From Moesziomyces globuligerus (taxonomy: Eukaryota; Basidiomycota; Ustilaginomycetes; Ustilaginales; Ustilaginaceae): a stretch of DNA of 64,000 bases. The notes under the pieces were generated by a model. The model worked only from the letters and a program-made list of their open reading frames with translations, had not been told where the DNA came from and did no database searches. This document shows positions 49,188 to 60,218 of the stretch, one piece after another. The stretch covers positions 1,463,501 through 1,527,500 of the forward strand of contig JARVLF010000006.1 of NCBI GenBank assembly GCA_030849465.1, written 5' to 3'. Position 1 is the stretch's first letter. Every line of letters begins with the position of its first letter. Both the position numbers and the translations under genes were made by a program.

Positions 49188-50360
49188 GCTCCGCCATCGC
49201 TCCCCGAGCCCATTTGAGCTCCGTCGTCATGCATCTTGTATTTTTACCATCATTCAACCTCGAAAACCCGTGCATTTTGCTTGCCATGGATGGTGCCCTA
49301 CCATGCACCGAACCGTGCGGACCGTATCGATCCGGGACAAGACACGGTGATCTAGGCTTCATGTGTTTCGGTCGAGAGCTTGGCTCCACTCGAGCTTGAG
49401 CATCTGCACCCAAAATCGGCCGATCGGCAGTTAAGGGCTACAGCATGTGGATGTCATGATGTCGAGATGTGCCTGTGCTGGCGAAAGCTTGTAGCCAAAT
49501 GTTCCGGCACGACGGTTCGAGTAACAGGCTTCAGGTGGCGTGCAGCAGGGATGAGGCAAGAACCACGTCTCGGCGTCGTTTCGTGCGTCATCCCGTCGGA
49601 GTCTTGCCATTGCCATACCTTCTTCTGCTATCACCGCACGACAACGGGGCTGCGGCTCGCTCAGGAACACAAAGGTCATCGTACCTGGCCGGGTCCATTT
49701 ATCGCGAGTCACGCAAATGTGCCAGTGGCAGGACCGTCGGTGGGGAAGTCAAACTGTTCGGATCCCAGACGCCCCTGCAACGCATGGACGGCATTCGACA
49801 TCGAGGCCTGATGTAGCCATATGCAAGTAGGCACGTGGGCGCCGGCGACAGTCGATGCCCGCCAGGCGAGGCTGCACGCGCTGGCGGTTGGGTCATGTCG
49901 GTGTGGTCTCGGTCGGCGTTGTCAAACGCACCTCGCCCCTACACGTCACGGTTAAACGTAGAGGGGCTCAGCGAGCCTAAGCGTCTTGGCGTAACCACTG
50001 TAGAGGGACACATTCGGCGTGCATCATGCTCATAGGGTCCAAGGTAGTGGTACGCGCCGTCGGAGGCACGAGATAGATCCCGCCGTCTGCAAGCTTATGA
50101 AGCGCAATAGGCGCAGCTTCGGTCGGCAGCGGACGACTGGTGGGTGTCCCATTGTATATCGGCAACTGCACATCACATGCTGCCTGGCAAAGGAAAAAAG
50201 GCCGCCTCGACCTCGCATCGGCTTGCCTGCATCCTTCCTCCCCACCTCGCTGAGCTCGGTAGATGCATCCACATAAAGGGCTCGGCCAACTCGCATCGAG
50301 TGGACGGTTCCGTACTTCAAGCCACACCCTGCGCCCGCAACCCTTTTCATCGTGGCGATC
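49188..50360. other. gene-free region upstream of Zn2Cys6 regulator
   Basis: 1.17 kb. No coding, RNA or repeat signal recognised; probably the HGH1 3' UTR and the promoter of the regulator at 50361. Confidence 0.45.
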
Positions 50361-52688
50361 ATGTGTGTGCGGCATATGACCACGCAGTCTCCCTCCACCT
50401 GGAGTGACTCCTCTCCATCCTCTCCGCGCTCGCTAGCGAACGCGCCTTCGCTATCGCAGTCCCCAGTCGCACCTGGTGCTGCGCCGCAGATTGGCACGCT
50501 TGGATCGATTCGCAAGCGTGTCGTAAGGGCCTGCGAGGTATGCCGCCGCAAAAAGGTCAAGTGTAACGGCCAGAAACCGTGCAGCCACTGCATCTCGTTT
50601 GCCGAGGAATGCATCTACGTCGACGTCAAGGACCGTTCCGCATACAGCCGCCGGTACGTCGAGTCGCTCGAACTGAGACTTGCGAAGCTCGAGCATGCCT
50701 GGTCCATGATGCTCGAGCACAGCTGCCATCCACGCTGCCTCTGGGCTCCAGTTCCAGCCCAGGTGGGTATGCTCGAGAGCCAAACTCCCTTTCACACTCG
50801 ACCATCTTGGTTGGTCTCATCGATGGGCCGCACCATGCAAAGTGAGAACTTTCCCAGTCAGACCGAGGGCAACGTCGTGCCGCTGTCTTTCCTCTCACCA
50901 TCACGACTGACGGCTCAAGCCAGCGTGGCGTGGCAAGCTAGGCTTCCCCCGAGATCACCAGCAGAGATGATGCGGCGGGCCGAAATCAAGGACGAATCCA
51001 CACAAGCATTGACGCTACACTCTCTGCCAGCCGGATCTACCTTCTACGCGCTGCTCGAGTACTTTGCCCATCGCGTGCATCCCTTTTTCCCCGCGGTCTC
51101 GCTCACCGAGGCTCAAGTCGCCTGGACCCGCATCTCCTCCTCGGTGCCCCTTCCTAGCGTTTCGGATGCGGAGACCGTTGCCCTGGTCTACGCGATCATG
51201 GCGTGTGGGACACAAGCTGCTGCTATGCCGATGGCAGACGGACTCACCCAGAGGCTCGCGACACAAGCAAGCTCACTCGGCGCGTCGGTCCAGTACGAAG
51301 CACAGGCCCGGCTGTGGACCAGCTTCTTCGAAGAACCAAGCGCAGCATCGCCACGAACACTGCACCGGCTTCAAGCACTTGCACTGCTCGCCTATTCAGC
51401 CGCAGCACGCGCCGAGTCAAGCTGCGCGCGCGCATACCTTTTCCAGGCTCAAAGTCTTACCGCCAGACTTGTTCAACGGACGGAGGACCCCAGTCTACGG
51501 CAGGGTCTGACAGATCTGCTTAGGCTGTTCCCTTCGCTATGCATGCTCATCGACGGTCTCCAGGGGCTTGTCGAACCGTTGTGGCCGACAGCAGACGATC
51601 AGTCCCCGTCGAGGGAAGGCGAAGTGGGTGCAGACCTTCCTGCCGAACTTGGTAGACTCTCTGTCCTATGCAGCCTGACGGGCTCGGTCGGACAAACTCT
51701 CGTGGAGCTCGCTTCGTTTACCGAAAGCAGAGCTGGAGGCAAAGAGCTTGCAGCGATTGTGCTGGAGCAGGAACGCGCGTTGGAGACGTGGTACAATCGT
51801 CTTCCTCTCTCCTTCCGTTCCTCCTGCAGTGCACACAGTGAGCCGCTTTCTGCGGCAGCGAGCTGCATTGCGTTTGTGTCTTTGCAGCACGAGCGGCTGC
51901 GTCTGCACCTCGCACTATTGCATTCGCAAAGCGCTGGGAGGAATGGAGATGCAGCCGATGCGGCGAGGTGCATGCAGCTAGCCATGCACACGCTGCGAGC
52001 GTGCGAGACCATCCTAAACTTCCTGCCGCCAAGTCCCTGGCTTGCTTTGTACACTCAGTGCGTCATCATGGCTGCTGCGTTCGTCCTGCAGAAGGCCGTG
52101 AACGAGCCGGGTGCTGCCGGAGGCAGGCTTGTTGCGGAGGTCGAAGCAACTTTGAACGGCATGCGCCGCCTTGACCATGTCGTCAGAGGCGCAGCGCCAA
52201 CAGTGGATGATCTCGCCGAGCTGTGCTTACGTATCCGAGCCACAGAAGATGGAAGATCCGAGGGAGAGAGACAGAGAGCAGCGGCTCCGACACTCAAGGC
52301 GAATGGAACAGACAAGCGAGCCTGTGCTATCCCACATTCGGAATCGAGCTTCGAGGGCGAAGCGACTGTCACTGATGCCCTTCGGCCCGACACCACACCG
52401 TCTAGTTATGCACCTCCATCCTCGACCGATACCGGCTGTCCATCTGCATGTCCTCCACAATGGGGATGCGACTCCGCCCCCAGGTTAGGCGAGATGACAC
52501 TGACCGAGCTGTGGCCGACCTCCGCCGAGTCCGCACTTGGCCTTGCGCCGCCAGCCGCTTCGGTACTGGCGGATCTCGAGGGCACCCGCTCTGCCGCTCA
52601 GACACAGGCGGATCTCATGGCAGGCCTGCTCGATGGCCTCATCCGCCACTCTCACAACCACCAACTCCACCCAACACAGACTCATTAA
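50361..52688 (+). CDS. Zn2Cys6 fungal transcription factor
   Basis: Nuclear regulator of 775 residues; the first ATG of the frame is at 50361 (MCVRHMTTQ). The binuclear zinc cluster is complete: CEVCRRKKVKC at about 58-68 followed by NGQKPCSHC and a sixth Cys before IYV (84), spacing C-x2-C-x6-C-x5-C-x2-C-x6-C. A short coiled coil (SRRYVESLELRLAKLEHAW) for dimerisation follows directly. The fungal_trans middle-homology domain starts around 220 (LEYFAHRVHPFFPAVSL) and extends to about 560. The C-terminal part is low complexity. The target pathway is unknown; the neighbours (HGH1, dynactin p62) are housekeeping genes and give no hint. Confidence 0.92.
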   Translation: MCVRHMTTQSPSTWSDSSPSSPRSLANAPSLSQSPVAPGAAPQIGTLGSIRKRVVRACEVCRRKKVKCNGQKPCSHCISFAEECIYVDVKDRSAYSRRYVESLELRLAKLEHAWSMMLEHSCHPRCLWAPVPAQVGMLESQTPFHTRPSWLVSSMGRTMQSENFPSQTEGNVVPLSFLSPSRLTAQASVAWQARLPPRSPAEMMRRAEIKDESTQALTLHSLPAGSTFYALLEYFAHRVHPFFPAVSLTEAQVAWTRISSSVPLPSVSDAETVALVYAIMACGTQAAAMPMADGLTQRLATQASSLGASVQYEAQARLWTSFFEEPSAASPRTLHRLQALALLAYSAAARAESSCARAYLFQAQSLTARLVQRTEDPSLRQGLTDLLRLFPSLCMLIDGLQGLVEPLWPTADDQSPSREGEVGADLPAELGRLSVLCSLTGSVGQTLVELASFTESRAGGKELAAIVLEQERALETWYNRLPLSFRSSCSAHSEPLSAAASCIAFVSLQHERLRLHLALLHSQSAGRNGDAADAARCMQLAMHTLRACETILNFLPPSPWLALYTQCVIMAAAFVLQKAVNEPGAAGGRLVAEVEATLNGMRRLDHVVRGAAPTVDDLAELCLRIRATEDGRSEGERQRAAAPTLKANGTDKRACAIPHSESSFEGEATVTDALRPDTTPSSYAPPSSTDTGCPSACPPQWGCDSAPRLGEMTLTELWPTSAESALGLAPPAASVLADLEGTRSAAQTQADLMAGLLDGLIRHSHNHQLHPTQTH

Positions 52689-52930
52689 TCGCTTTGCAAC
52701 CTCGTCATTTCGGCCACGCACTTGCCGTTAGTTCATCCGACTTCGTTTCACCATCTCCACAAGGCCGTCACTGGCCTTACACAGGGATGACGCTACTCCT
52801 GATGGTCGACAGAAAGCTTCGGGAGGCTCATGGTCTCTTCTCGGCTGGTCTTTGGAAGCTCCGCACTTGAGGGGGACACTGTCCACCGGAGGCGCAGATC
52901 CCCGGGATATTGGCCGAAGATCAGTCTACT

Positions 52931-55429
52931 TCACGACCTGGGCGAATGACTCGCGCTTGCGACGTTGCCGAATCGGACAGAGGTCCAGAAGGAAAAGTCC
53001 TTCCCAGTGGGCGGAGGCTCAGCATTTTCGCCGGCAGATGTCGTGTAGCGGTAGGTGACGTGCATGCCGAGCTCGATCGGGCCCGGCGCGGGCGGGTCCT
53101 TGGACGAGATGGCCAGATCGAGGAAGATTGTAGTTGTGTGACCTTTCTGAACGAAAGGCGGGCGTTGGATGGCGCCTGCCGAGGAGGCTTGACCGGGACG
53201 TTGCCTTGTACGCGCAGAAGATAGTAATGAAGCTCGCTGCCGGCGTGCCCGTTGCGCAGAATGGAAGGAGGTCGGCTGAGAAGTTGATCCGGCTCCCGGA
53301 TCTGGCTTCTCCTCTTCGATATGGGAAAGCATGGGATCCGGATCGAAGGCGGCTTCGTCGTCAGTGTCGTCAAAGCCGTCGTCGTCGTCCTCGTCTTGAT
53401 CTTGTTCCTGAATGACCCAGGCGGAAGGATCATCGGGGTCTGCGCCCTTGCTGCGAACGATTGCTGTCTTGACTGAGGCAGGGCGCCGGGAAGTGTCATT
53501 GGCTTGCGAGTCGGACTGCTTGTGAGCATTCTCGGCTTCGGACCTTGAAGAAAACAGATCGCCAGACTCTTCCAATTCCCATACCTCGTTGAATGCATTG
53601 AGAGGGACGGAGTGTGCTGAGGGGTATACTTGCCAGCCAAGACGTGGGCGTCGTTTCGGATTGAGCCCGGCCTCTTTGGGCTGTGTTGGTAGCATGGACT
53701 GGTCGTCAGAAGAAGAGTTTGTATCGCACGCTGAGCTGAAGATGTAGCGCGGCTCGGGGAGCGCCTGCACGGCTGCGTCGCGTTGCGAGTCGATTTGAGA
53801 AGAGGAGGATGAGGTAGCGCGCTGAGGAGGTGCAAAGCGCACGAAATTGACTTGGACTTCAATGGGATCGTCCAGCGGATTGGTCATGTTGACTTGAAAG
53901 CTGTAGGTCTGACCGGGCGCTAGGTCGTTGAGATCGACATCGTGAGAAGTTGGCGCGATCGAGGATGCCGTGGTGCCGAGCTGTTCCGACGCCTGGCCAG
54001 CGCCGCCCGTAGCGAGGACGGAAAGAGGTCTTCGTCGCAGCGAGCCGGCCAGAGAGCCAGTTGCTCCGGACGTTTGGGCTGAGGAAGAAGTGGTGCGGAA
54101 GCGAAGCGGGTCGAGGTAAGGCTGGGAGGACGCGAGGGCGACTTGGATCTCTGGGAGAAAGTTGAGGGCGACGAGCTTGATCTTGAAGCGGTTGGATGCT
54201 GCTTTGATGTCGGGCTTGATGACGATGTGGCGGCACGCTGGGCATCGTTTGGAGAGCTTTGACTTGAGCGGCACTCGGCTGGGGCGGAGGTCAGCTGCGC
54301 GGACGGGCTGATCGGCGATGGAGACGGAAGACCAGCGTTGTTGGAGGGAGGCGATCTTGTGATCGAGGGTGAGGAGAGGCTGGTTGGGAGCAGGTTGGAG
54401 GCGGGCGATGTAGTCCCTGCGGTGCTTCTCGCGCTTGGCGACGACGCCGATGGCTGCGGTGCTCTCGGAGGTTCTGCGAGCGTCGGTGGGCGGTTGCCAC
54501 GGATTGAGGGCGCGATAAGGCTTGATCTCGTCCGGCTCGATGGGAGCCGAGCGCGCTGCCGAGGAGGAGAGCGCGTGAGAATGTCGGGAATGGCTGAGAT
54601 GAGGCAGGTCACGGAGGAGCTTGGAGGAGGTGAGGGCGGCGGCAGCGGCGCTACGGGCAGCATTGGCGCGAGAGCTGCGGCTGAAGCGGGCCGAGTTTGT
54701 GCTAGACAACGGTTCGGATGCTGTGGTGGTCGAAGAGGAAGCCGAGGAGCGAGATCGGGAGGTGGAGGAGCCGATGGCTGCCGAGGTGATGGCGGCTTGG
54801 GTCTGTGCCTTTAGGTAGGGATCGAAGTGATCTTTGAGTCGCTCGAATTCGAGCACGTCGGGTGCGTTTTCCTCGTTTCGCTGAAGCTGGAGGCTGAGGC
54901 CGGTGGGTTTTTCGAAGACGAGGCCGATCGACTTGGAGTCCCAGCGGCAGAAGGAGCAGCCGAGGTAGTAGGGCGGCGTACCTTGACTCGCGATGGGGTC
55001 GGTGGGATCGAGGGAGCGGGCGTGCTCGGAGGCAAAGTCTGATGCCAGGACCGAGAGGGTGTGTTGGCAGCAGGGGCAGGTGAAGCAATTGCGTGCGCAG
55101 CGGTTCTTTTCGGCCTTTACGCTGGCGCCGGGCACCTCGAAGAGGCAGTTTGGGCAGTAGTAGGAGGAGATGTCGAGGGTGACGCAGCGGTTGCACCTGA
55201 TCTGGTCGCACTCGTCGCAGAAGTAGAGCGATTCGAGCGGATGAAAGGTATGGTTGGACGCGGGCGAGGATGCGGGTAGGCCCGGTGGAGGCGATGCGAG
55301 CGAGGAAGCGGGGCGGCGTGCAGCGTCGGTGGAGGCTTGGGACGGCGCCGAGGAGCCGGAGGAGCCGGAGGGGTCGCGGGGTGGGGAGTGGCTGCACGGG
55401 CAGTAGTACAGGACGTGAGGAGAGGCCAT
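52931..55429 (-). CDS. DCTN4: dynactin subunit p62 (DCTN4 type)
   Basis: Component of the pointed-end complex of dynactin, which links dynein to cargo and is needed for nuclear and endosome movement in hyphae. 832 residues, ATG at 55429. The N-terminal cysteine-rich RING-like region is clear: YFCDECDQIRCNRCVTLDIS, then YYCPNCLFEVP and CARNCFTCPCCQHTL, all within the first ~140 residues. A coiled-coil region follows. The block KCPACRHIVIKPD is near 400, and the C-terminal beta-rich part ends in FWTSVRFGNV. Family members range from 460 to 800 residues, and low-complexity inserts explain the size here. It converges on the Zn2Cys6 gene and is divergent from the farnesyl diphosphate synthase gene. 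Confidence 0.9.
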   Translation of the reverse strand: MASPHVLYYCPCSHSPPRDPSGSSGSSAPSQASTDAARRPASSLASPPPGLPASSPASNHTFHPLESLYFCDECDQIRCNRCVTLDISSYYCPNCLFEVPGASVKAEKNRCARNCFTCPCCQHTLSVLASDFASEHARSLDPTDPIASQGTPPYYLGCSFCRWDSKSIGLVFEKPTGLSLQLQRNEENAPDVLEFERLKDHFDPYLKAQTQAAITSAAIGSSTSRSRSSASSSTTTASEPLSSTNSARFSRSSRANAARSAAAAALTSSKLLRDLPHLSHSRHSHALSSSAARSAPIEPDEIKPYRALNPWQPPTDARRTSESTAAIGVVAKREKHRRDYIARLQPAPNQPLLTLDHKIASLQQRWSSVSIADQPVRAADLRPSRVPLKSKLSKRCPACRHIVIKPDIKAASNRFKIKLVALNFLPEIQVALASSQPYLDPLRFRTTSSSAQTSGATGSLAGSLRRRPLSVLATGGAGQASEQLGTTASSIAPTSHDVDLNDLAPGQTYSFQVNMTNPLDDPIEVQVNFVRFAPPQRATSSSSSQIDSQRDAAVQALPEPRYIFSSACDTNSSSDDQSMLPTQPKEAGLNPKRRPRLGWQVYPSAHSVPLNAFNEVWELEESGDLFSSRSEAENAHKQSDSQANDTSRRPASVKTAIVRSKGADPDDPSAWVIQEQDQDEDDDDGFDDTDDEAAFDPDPMLSHIEEEKPDPGAGSTSQPTSFHSAQRARRQRASLLSSARTRQRPGQASSAGAIQRPPFVQKGHTTTIFLDLAISSKDPPAPGPIELGMHVTYRYTTSAGENAEPPPTGKDFSFWTSVRFGNVASASHSPRS

Positions 55430-55859
55430 GGTCGCGCGTACGACCTAGCCCTTTCGCCCGGCCGCTGAGGGTGAAGAGGAGGATGATGGAGGTGAAGCGT
55501 GCCGTTCGAAAGTGTTGGTCTCGACTTTGCGCTTGTGCCAACCAGGCTTGCACTAACTGGCATCAGCCCGATCTGCTCGCATCGGGCTGGCACGGCTCCT
55601 GTCCAAGAAGAAAAGGCTTCGGATCGTTTCCGCGACGAATCACCCCACTTTGCAGAGCCAGAGAAGCGCCTCTCGCGAGGTGCTCGCGCTCGTGTCGAAG
55701 CTCAGTGCTCGTGCTCGTGCTCGTGCTCGTGCTTGTGCTCGTGTTGGAATCGCGGGTGTTGGTCGCGGGTGTTGGTTGCGGAGGCTCTTCTGTTTAGCCA
55801 CCAACATCATCGTTGCCCTCTCTCACTCTCAACTGCACCAGTCAGTCCCGCCCGTCATC
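55430..55859. other. divergent intergenic region p62 / FPP synthase
   Basis: 430 bp between divergent starts, containing the (GTGCTC)n array and a pyrimidine-rich leader just before the FPP synthase start. Confidence 0.5.
55705..55743 (+). repeat. (GTGCTC)n hexanucleotide microsatellite
   Basis: Six tandem copies of GTGCTC, with one C-to-T change in the fifth, about 120-155 bp upstream of the FPP synthase start codon. Confidence 0.85.
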
Positions 55860-56981
55860 ATGTCTGCCCCCGCCGTCGATGCCCAGAGCCTCGCCGATAA
55901 GGCCCAGCTCAAGATCCAGAAGCGCAAGCGCTTCGAGGCCGTCTTCCCGCTGCTCGTCGAGGAGCTCACCGCCTACCTCGCCGCCGAGAACATGCCCACC
56001 GAGGCCATCGACTGGTTCCGCCGCAATCTCGACTACAACACCCCAGGCGGCAAGCTCAACCGCGGCCTCTCGGTCGTCGACACGGTCGAGATCCTCCTCT
56101 GCACCGATGCCGCCACCGGCAAGCTCGCCCGCACGCTCACCGAGCCCGAGTACCTCAAGGCCGCCATCCTCGGCTGGTGCATCGAGCTCCTCCAGGCCTA
56201 CTTCCTCGTCGCAGACGACATGATGGACGCCAGCGTCACCCGCCGCGGTCAGCCCTGCTGGTACCGCGTCGAGGGCGTCGCAAACATCGCCATCAACGAC
56301 GCCTTCATGCTCGAGGCCGCCATCTACTTCCTCCTCAAGAAGCACTTCCGCTCCGAGCCCTACTACGGCATGCTCCTCGAGCTCTTCCACGACGTCACCT
56401 TCCAGACCGAGCTCGGCCAGCTCATCGACCTCATCACCGCCCCCGAGGACGTCGTCGACCTCTCCAAATTCTCGCTCCAGAAGCACCACCTCATCGTCGT
56501 CTACAAGACCGCCTTCTACTCCTTCTACCTCCCCGTCGCCCTCGCCATGCGCATGGCCGGCGTCACAGACGAGTCGCTCTACAAGCAGGCCCTCGACATC
56601 CTCCTCCCCATGGGAGAATACTTCCAGGTCCAGGACGACTTCCTCGACTGCTACGGCACCCCAGAGCAGATCGGCAAGATCGGCACAGACATCTTTGACA
56701 ACAAGTGCTCCTGGAACATCAACGTCGCCCTCCAGAACGCCACCCCGGAACAGCGCCTCATCCTCGACCAAAACTACGGCAAGAAGGACCCCGAAGCCGA
56801 AAAGCGCGTCAAGGACATCTTCAACCAGCCCAACATCGACATCGCCGCCCGCTTCCACAAGTACGAGGCCGAGTCCTACCAGCACATCAACACCCTCATC
56901 AACAACCTCCCCGAGTCCCAGGGCCTCCGTCGCGACGTCTTCCGCTCCTTCCTCGAAAAGGTCTACAAGCGCTCCAAGTAA
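55860..56981 (+). CDS. ERG20: farnesyl diphosphate synthase
   Basis: Cytosolic prenyltransferase that condenses IPP with DMAPP and GPP to give FPP, the precursor of sterols, ubiquinone side chain and prenyl groups. 373 residues from the ATG at 55860; the frame is open further upstream without an ATG. The first Asp-rich motif DDMMD is at 119-123 with aromatic residues at positions -5 and -4 (Tyr114, Phe115). That is the eukaryotic arrangement which limits the product to C15. The second motif DDFLD is at 259-263. The C-terminus is KVYKRSK, the basic end that closes the active site. Codon use is extremely C-rich at third positions, consistent with high expression. No intron is needed. Confidence 0.96.
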   Translation: MSAPAVDAQSLADKAQLKIQKRKRFEAVFPLLVEELTAYLAAENMPTEAIDWFRRNLDYNTPGGKLNRGLSVVDTVEILLCTDAATGKLARTLTEPEYLKAAILGWCIELLQAYFLVADDMMDASVTRRGQPCWYRVEGVANIAINDAFMLEAAIYFLLKKHFRSEPYYGMLLELFHDVTFQTELGQLIDLITAPEDVVDLSKFSLQKHHLIVVYKTAFYSFYLPVALAMRMAGVTDESLYKQALDILLPMGEYFQVQDDFLDCYGTPEQIGKIGTDIFDNKCSWNINVALQNATPEQRLILDQNYGKKDPEAEKRVKDIFNQPNIDIAARFHKYEAESYQHINTLINNLPESQGLRRDVFRSFLEKVYKRSK

Positions 56982-57228
56982 TGGCCCCTCACTCTCCCTT
57001 CTTTTCCCTTTTCCCACCACCATCTCGCCGCACTCTTGCCCCAGCAGCAATGCAACCCTTCCGCCGAATCAACACCGACCAGCCTGTGAAACGCAGAGAG
57101 AAACACACAATTCGAGCGATTCACAGAGACGGTGACGCGAAAGCTACAGTACAGAGGAAAAGTTAGGCGCACTACAAAGCTTGAGAATATAGCATCGTGG
57201 GAACAGGTGGAGCAAGTTCAGGCGCCGC

Positions 57229-60218
57229 TCAGGCCACCATGGCAGCAGCTGCGTTGGCCCCAGCCGCCGACATGCCAGCTCGCGTGGCTCCGAATGTCTT
57301 GGTGATCGACCTCTCCGTAGGGTGAAACGTGTAACCGTTGGCATGGAACAGCTTCGAGGCGAGATAAGGTCGGATGTCAAACACGTCGACCTCTTTGGCG
57401 CGCGTCTCGAGCTCCGAGACGGGCACCGTCACCACCGTCTCGCCCTGCGCTGCAGCGCCACGACGGCCGCCCGCCGAGAGCTGAACGAAGCGCATGCGGT
57501 CTTTGACGATCGAGCCAAGCAGGAACGAAAGCAACTCGTCGTGGTCGCGGCTCTGATGCAGATACTTGCGGAAGCCGCGCTCGAGCGTCTTCTTGACGCT
57601 CATCTTCTGCGCCGACACGAACGAGTCGACCGTGGCGCGGATAGCAACATCGATGTCGTCCGTGCGCACGTAGTCGCGCAGGTGCATCTTGGCCGACGCC
57701 TCGGCCATGCGGATCATGCTCTCCAGATGACGCACCGTGATAGGGAAGCTGCCCGTCGAGATCGACTCGCGGCGCAGGTCGGCGTACAGGCGCGAGATGC
57801 GATCCTGGTCCAGCGCGTTCAGCGAGGGCCGCATGTGGTCTCGCGCATACATGATGTACTTCTTCAGCAGCTCTTGCGGCAGGATGTCGGCGTCGAGCGA
57901 CGTGGCCACGAGCTGCTCGTCGGTCTCGTCGTCGAACCTGGGGTGCGATCGCAGATGCGAGCCTACCACAAAGCGCGCCAGCATGTCGTCCTTGACGGGA
58001 TCCACCGTGTCCTTGACCACGCACAGCGCGTCAAAACGCGAGAGGATGGGCTCGGTGAGCTCGACATTCTGGCTGAAGGGGATCGTAGGGTTGTATCGGC
58101 CGCGGATCGGATTGGCCGCTGCGACGATGGCGCAGCGCGCCTGGAGCGTCGTCACGATACCGGCCTTGGAGATGCTGATCTGCTGCTGCTCCATGGCCTC
58201 GTGGATCGAGGTACGGTCGGCGTCGTTCATCTTGTCGAACTCGTCAATCAAGCAAACGCCCTTGTCCGCGAGAACGAGCGCGCCACCCTCGAGCGTCCAC
58301 TCGCGCGTCACGGGGTCCTTGCGCACGGAAGCCGTGAGACCGACGGCGGAGGCACCTTGGCCGGTGGTGAAGACGGCACGCGAGGCAGTCTTCTCGACAT
58401 ATTTGAGGAACTGCGACTTGGCCGTACCGGGGTCACCGAGCAGGAGGACGTTGATGTCACCACGAATGCGGTGCTTGCCGCCAATGTCCTTGGGTACGCC
58501 GCCAAAGAGGCTGAGGGCGATGGCGGTCTTGATGTCTTCGTGGCCGTAGATGGAGGGCGCGATACTCTTGATGATGCGCTTGCCGATGCGCTCGTCCTTG
58601 GCGAGCGCCTTGATCTGACGTTCGTCCTCCTCGGTGAGGCGGAAGGCCGAGAAGGCGTCGTCGCGCTTGGCGATGTGGTTGGCCTCGAGTACGGTGGCGA
58701 AGACGGGGAAGCCGTTCTTGGTGTTGAGTGAGGCGTCGAAGTTGTTGCGGTAGACACCGGTGATCTCGACCTCCTCGCCGGGCTTGGCCGAGTCGATGAG
58801 ATCCCAGAGGAGGACGACTTCGCGGTGACGAGGCAGGCGGCCGGGGGGAACGCTGCCGGGCGACTCTTGGAGCGTCATCTTTTGGTAGTTGCGATAGACG
58901 GTCTGCTCGGAATTGATGCGGAAGGGACCGCGCTGTTCGCAGTTGGAGCAGTAGCTGATCTTGATCTCCTGGTTGGCGTCCTGCCAGAAGGGGCCGAGCA
59001 CGGCGCCGCATCGGAGGCAGTCGAACTTGACGTACTTGAGCTGCGGGAAGACGCCGCTTCGACGGGTGACGACGCCGCTGACGCGGACGAGCGAGTTGAG
59101 ATGGCCCTGGCGCAGATCGCGGAGGGTGGACGAGGTGGGGAGGTCGGCGATGCGGACGTGGACCTCAGAGTGGATGCGATCGTAGGAAGGGTAGTAGAGC
59201 ATGATGACGTCGAAGGCGACCTCGTCAAAGATGGGCAGCATGCTTGCGGGCGAGTTGGCGAGAAAGTAGGCGAGGATGGCCTTGGAGTCGACGAGGTGGA
59301 GGAAGGAGATCTCGAGCGATTCCGCGTTGGTCTCACCGAGGGTCTTGATGCGCTGGCCGTAGACACTGACGCCGTTCTCGTCGACGTAGGTGACGAGGAA
59401 GTTTCTGAACTCGCGCACGATTGCACGGCGCACGTTTTCGGTGGCGACCCAGCTGGCGATGCTGTCGGTCTTGACGTCGCCGAGCTGCTCCAGGGGCAGA
59501 TCGTCGGCGAAGGCGGCAGCGTCGGCGCCTGCTGCCGTCTCGTCGTAGTGCCTGCGCCTGCGACGGTTGAGGATGGCGACGCCGTCGTCGGCATCGCTGG
59601 CGCCGTCGTCGCTGTGGAGGAACTCTGGGGCGCGGGACCGGCCGCCGCGGTTGGCAGCCTCGGTACGGTCGCGACGGCTCATGCGAAGTTCGGCGAGTCG
59701 TCGTCGTGCGTTGGCGTCCATCTGGTCGAACTGGTTGTCGTCGTCGATGTCGAGCGTGGTGTCGTATCGATCCAAGGCGGAGTTCTCGGTGTAATCGTTT
59801 TCCATGTTGTCACCAAAGAGATCCTCGCCTTCGTCGTCCGAGTCTCCGTTGTCCTGGAAGTGGTCGCCGAGCTGTCTGGCTTCGTGCTCTTCATCGACGA
59901 CGACGGTCTCGTCGAGCTCGCCATCGGTGAAGTCGGAGAAGGCGGCGGGGGGACTCGAAGGTGGAAGTGAGGACGGAGGCGGCGAGGAGCGAGCAGCAGG
60001 TGTGGTGGCCGTGGAGGGTCCGGGAAGTGGCGACGAAGCATCGAAAGGGTCGCCGCGCTGCTGGAGCTGCTGGGAGCGACGACGCTTGCGATTTGATGTG
60101 TTCTGCTGGTCAGACTGTGACGACCGCAGTGAAGAGGCCAATAGAGGTGTCAGATGGTGTCAGTGACGAGGAACGAGTTGACGAATCGTGGCGTCGTACC
60201 GTGGGAGAAACTTACCAT
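57229..60218 (-). CDS. MCM4: MCM4 subunit of the replicative helicase
   Basis: Subunit of the MCM2-7 hexamer that unwinds DNA at replication forks. The long frame (to 60141) begins with TTG, so a 5' exon is needed. An ATG at 60218-60216 is followed immediately by GTAAGT, and a CACAG acceptor ends at 60115, giving an intron of 101 bp and exon 2 at 60114-57229 in phase 0. The first exon is then just the start codon and the protein has 962 residues beginning MSDQQNTSNRKRRRS. The Ser/Pro-rich acidic N-terminus is the usual kinase-target region. The zinc motif CLRC...CSNC is followed by Walker A GDPGTAKSQFLKY (about 560), Walker B CLIDEFDKM and the arginine finger LSRFD. The assignment to MCM4 rather than another MCM rests on the zinc spacing and N-terminus. 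Confidence 0.92.

Noticed and set aside
55842..57050. 402-codon open frame on the - strand
   Set aside because: Antisense to FPP synthase, extremely Glu/Val/Leu/Gly-rich, no motif.
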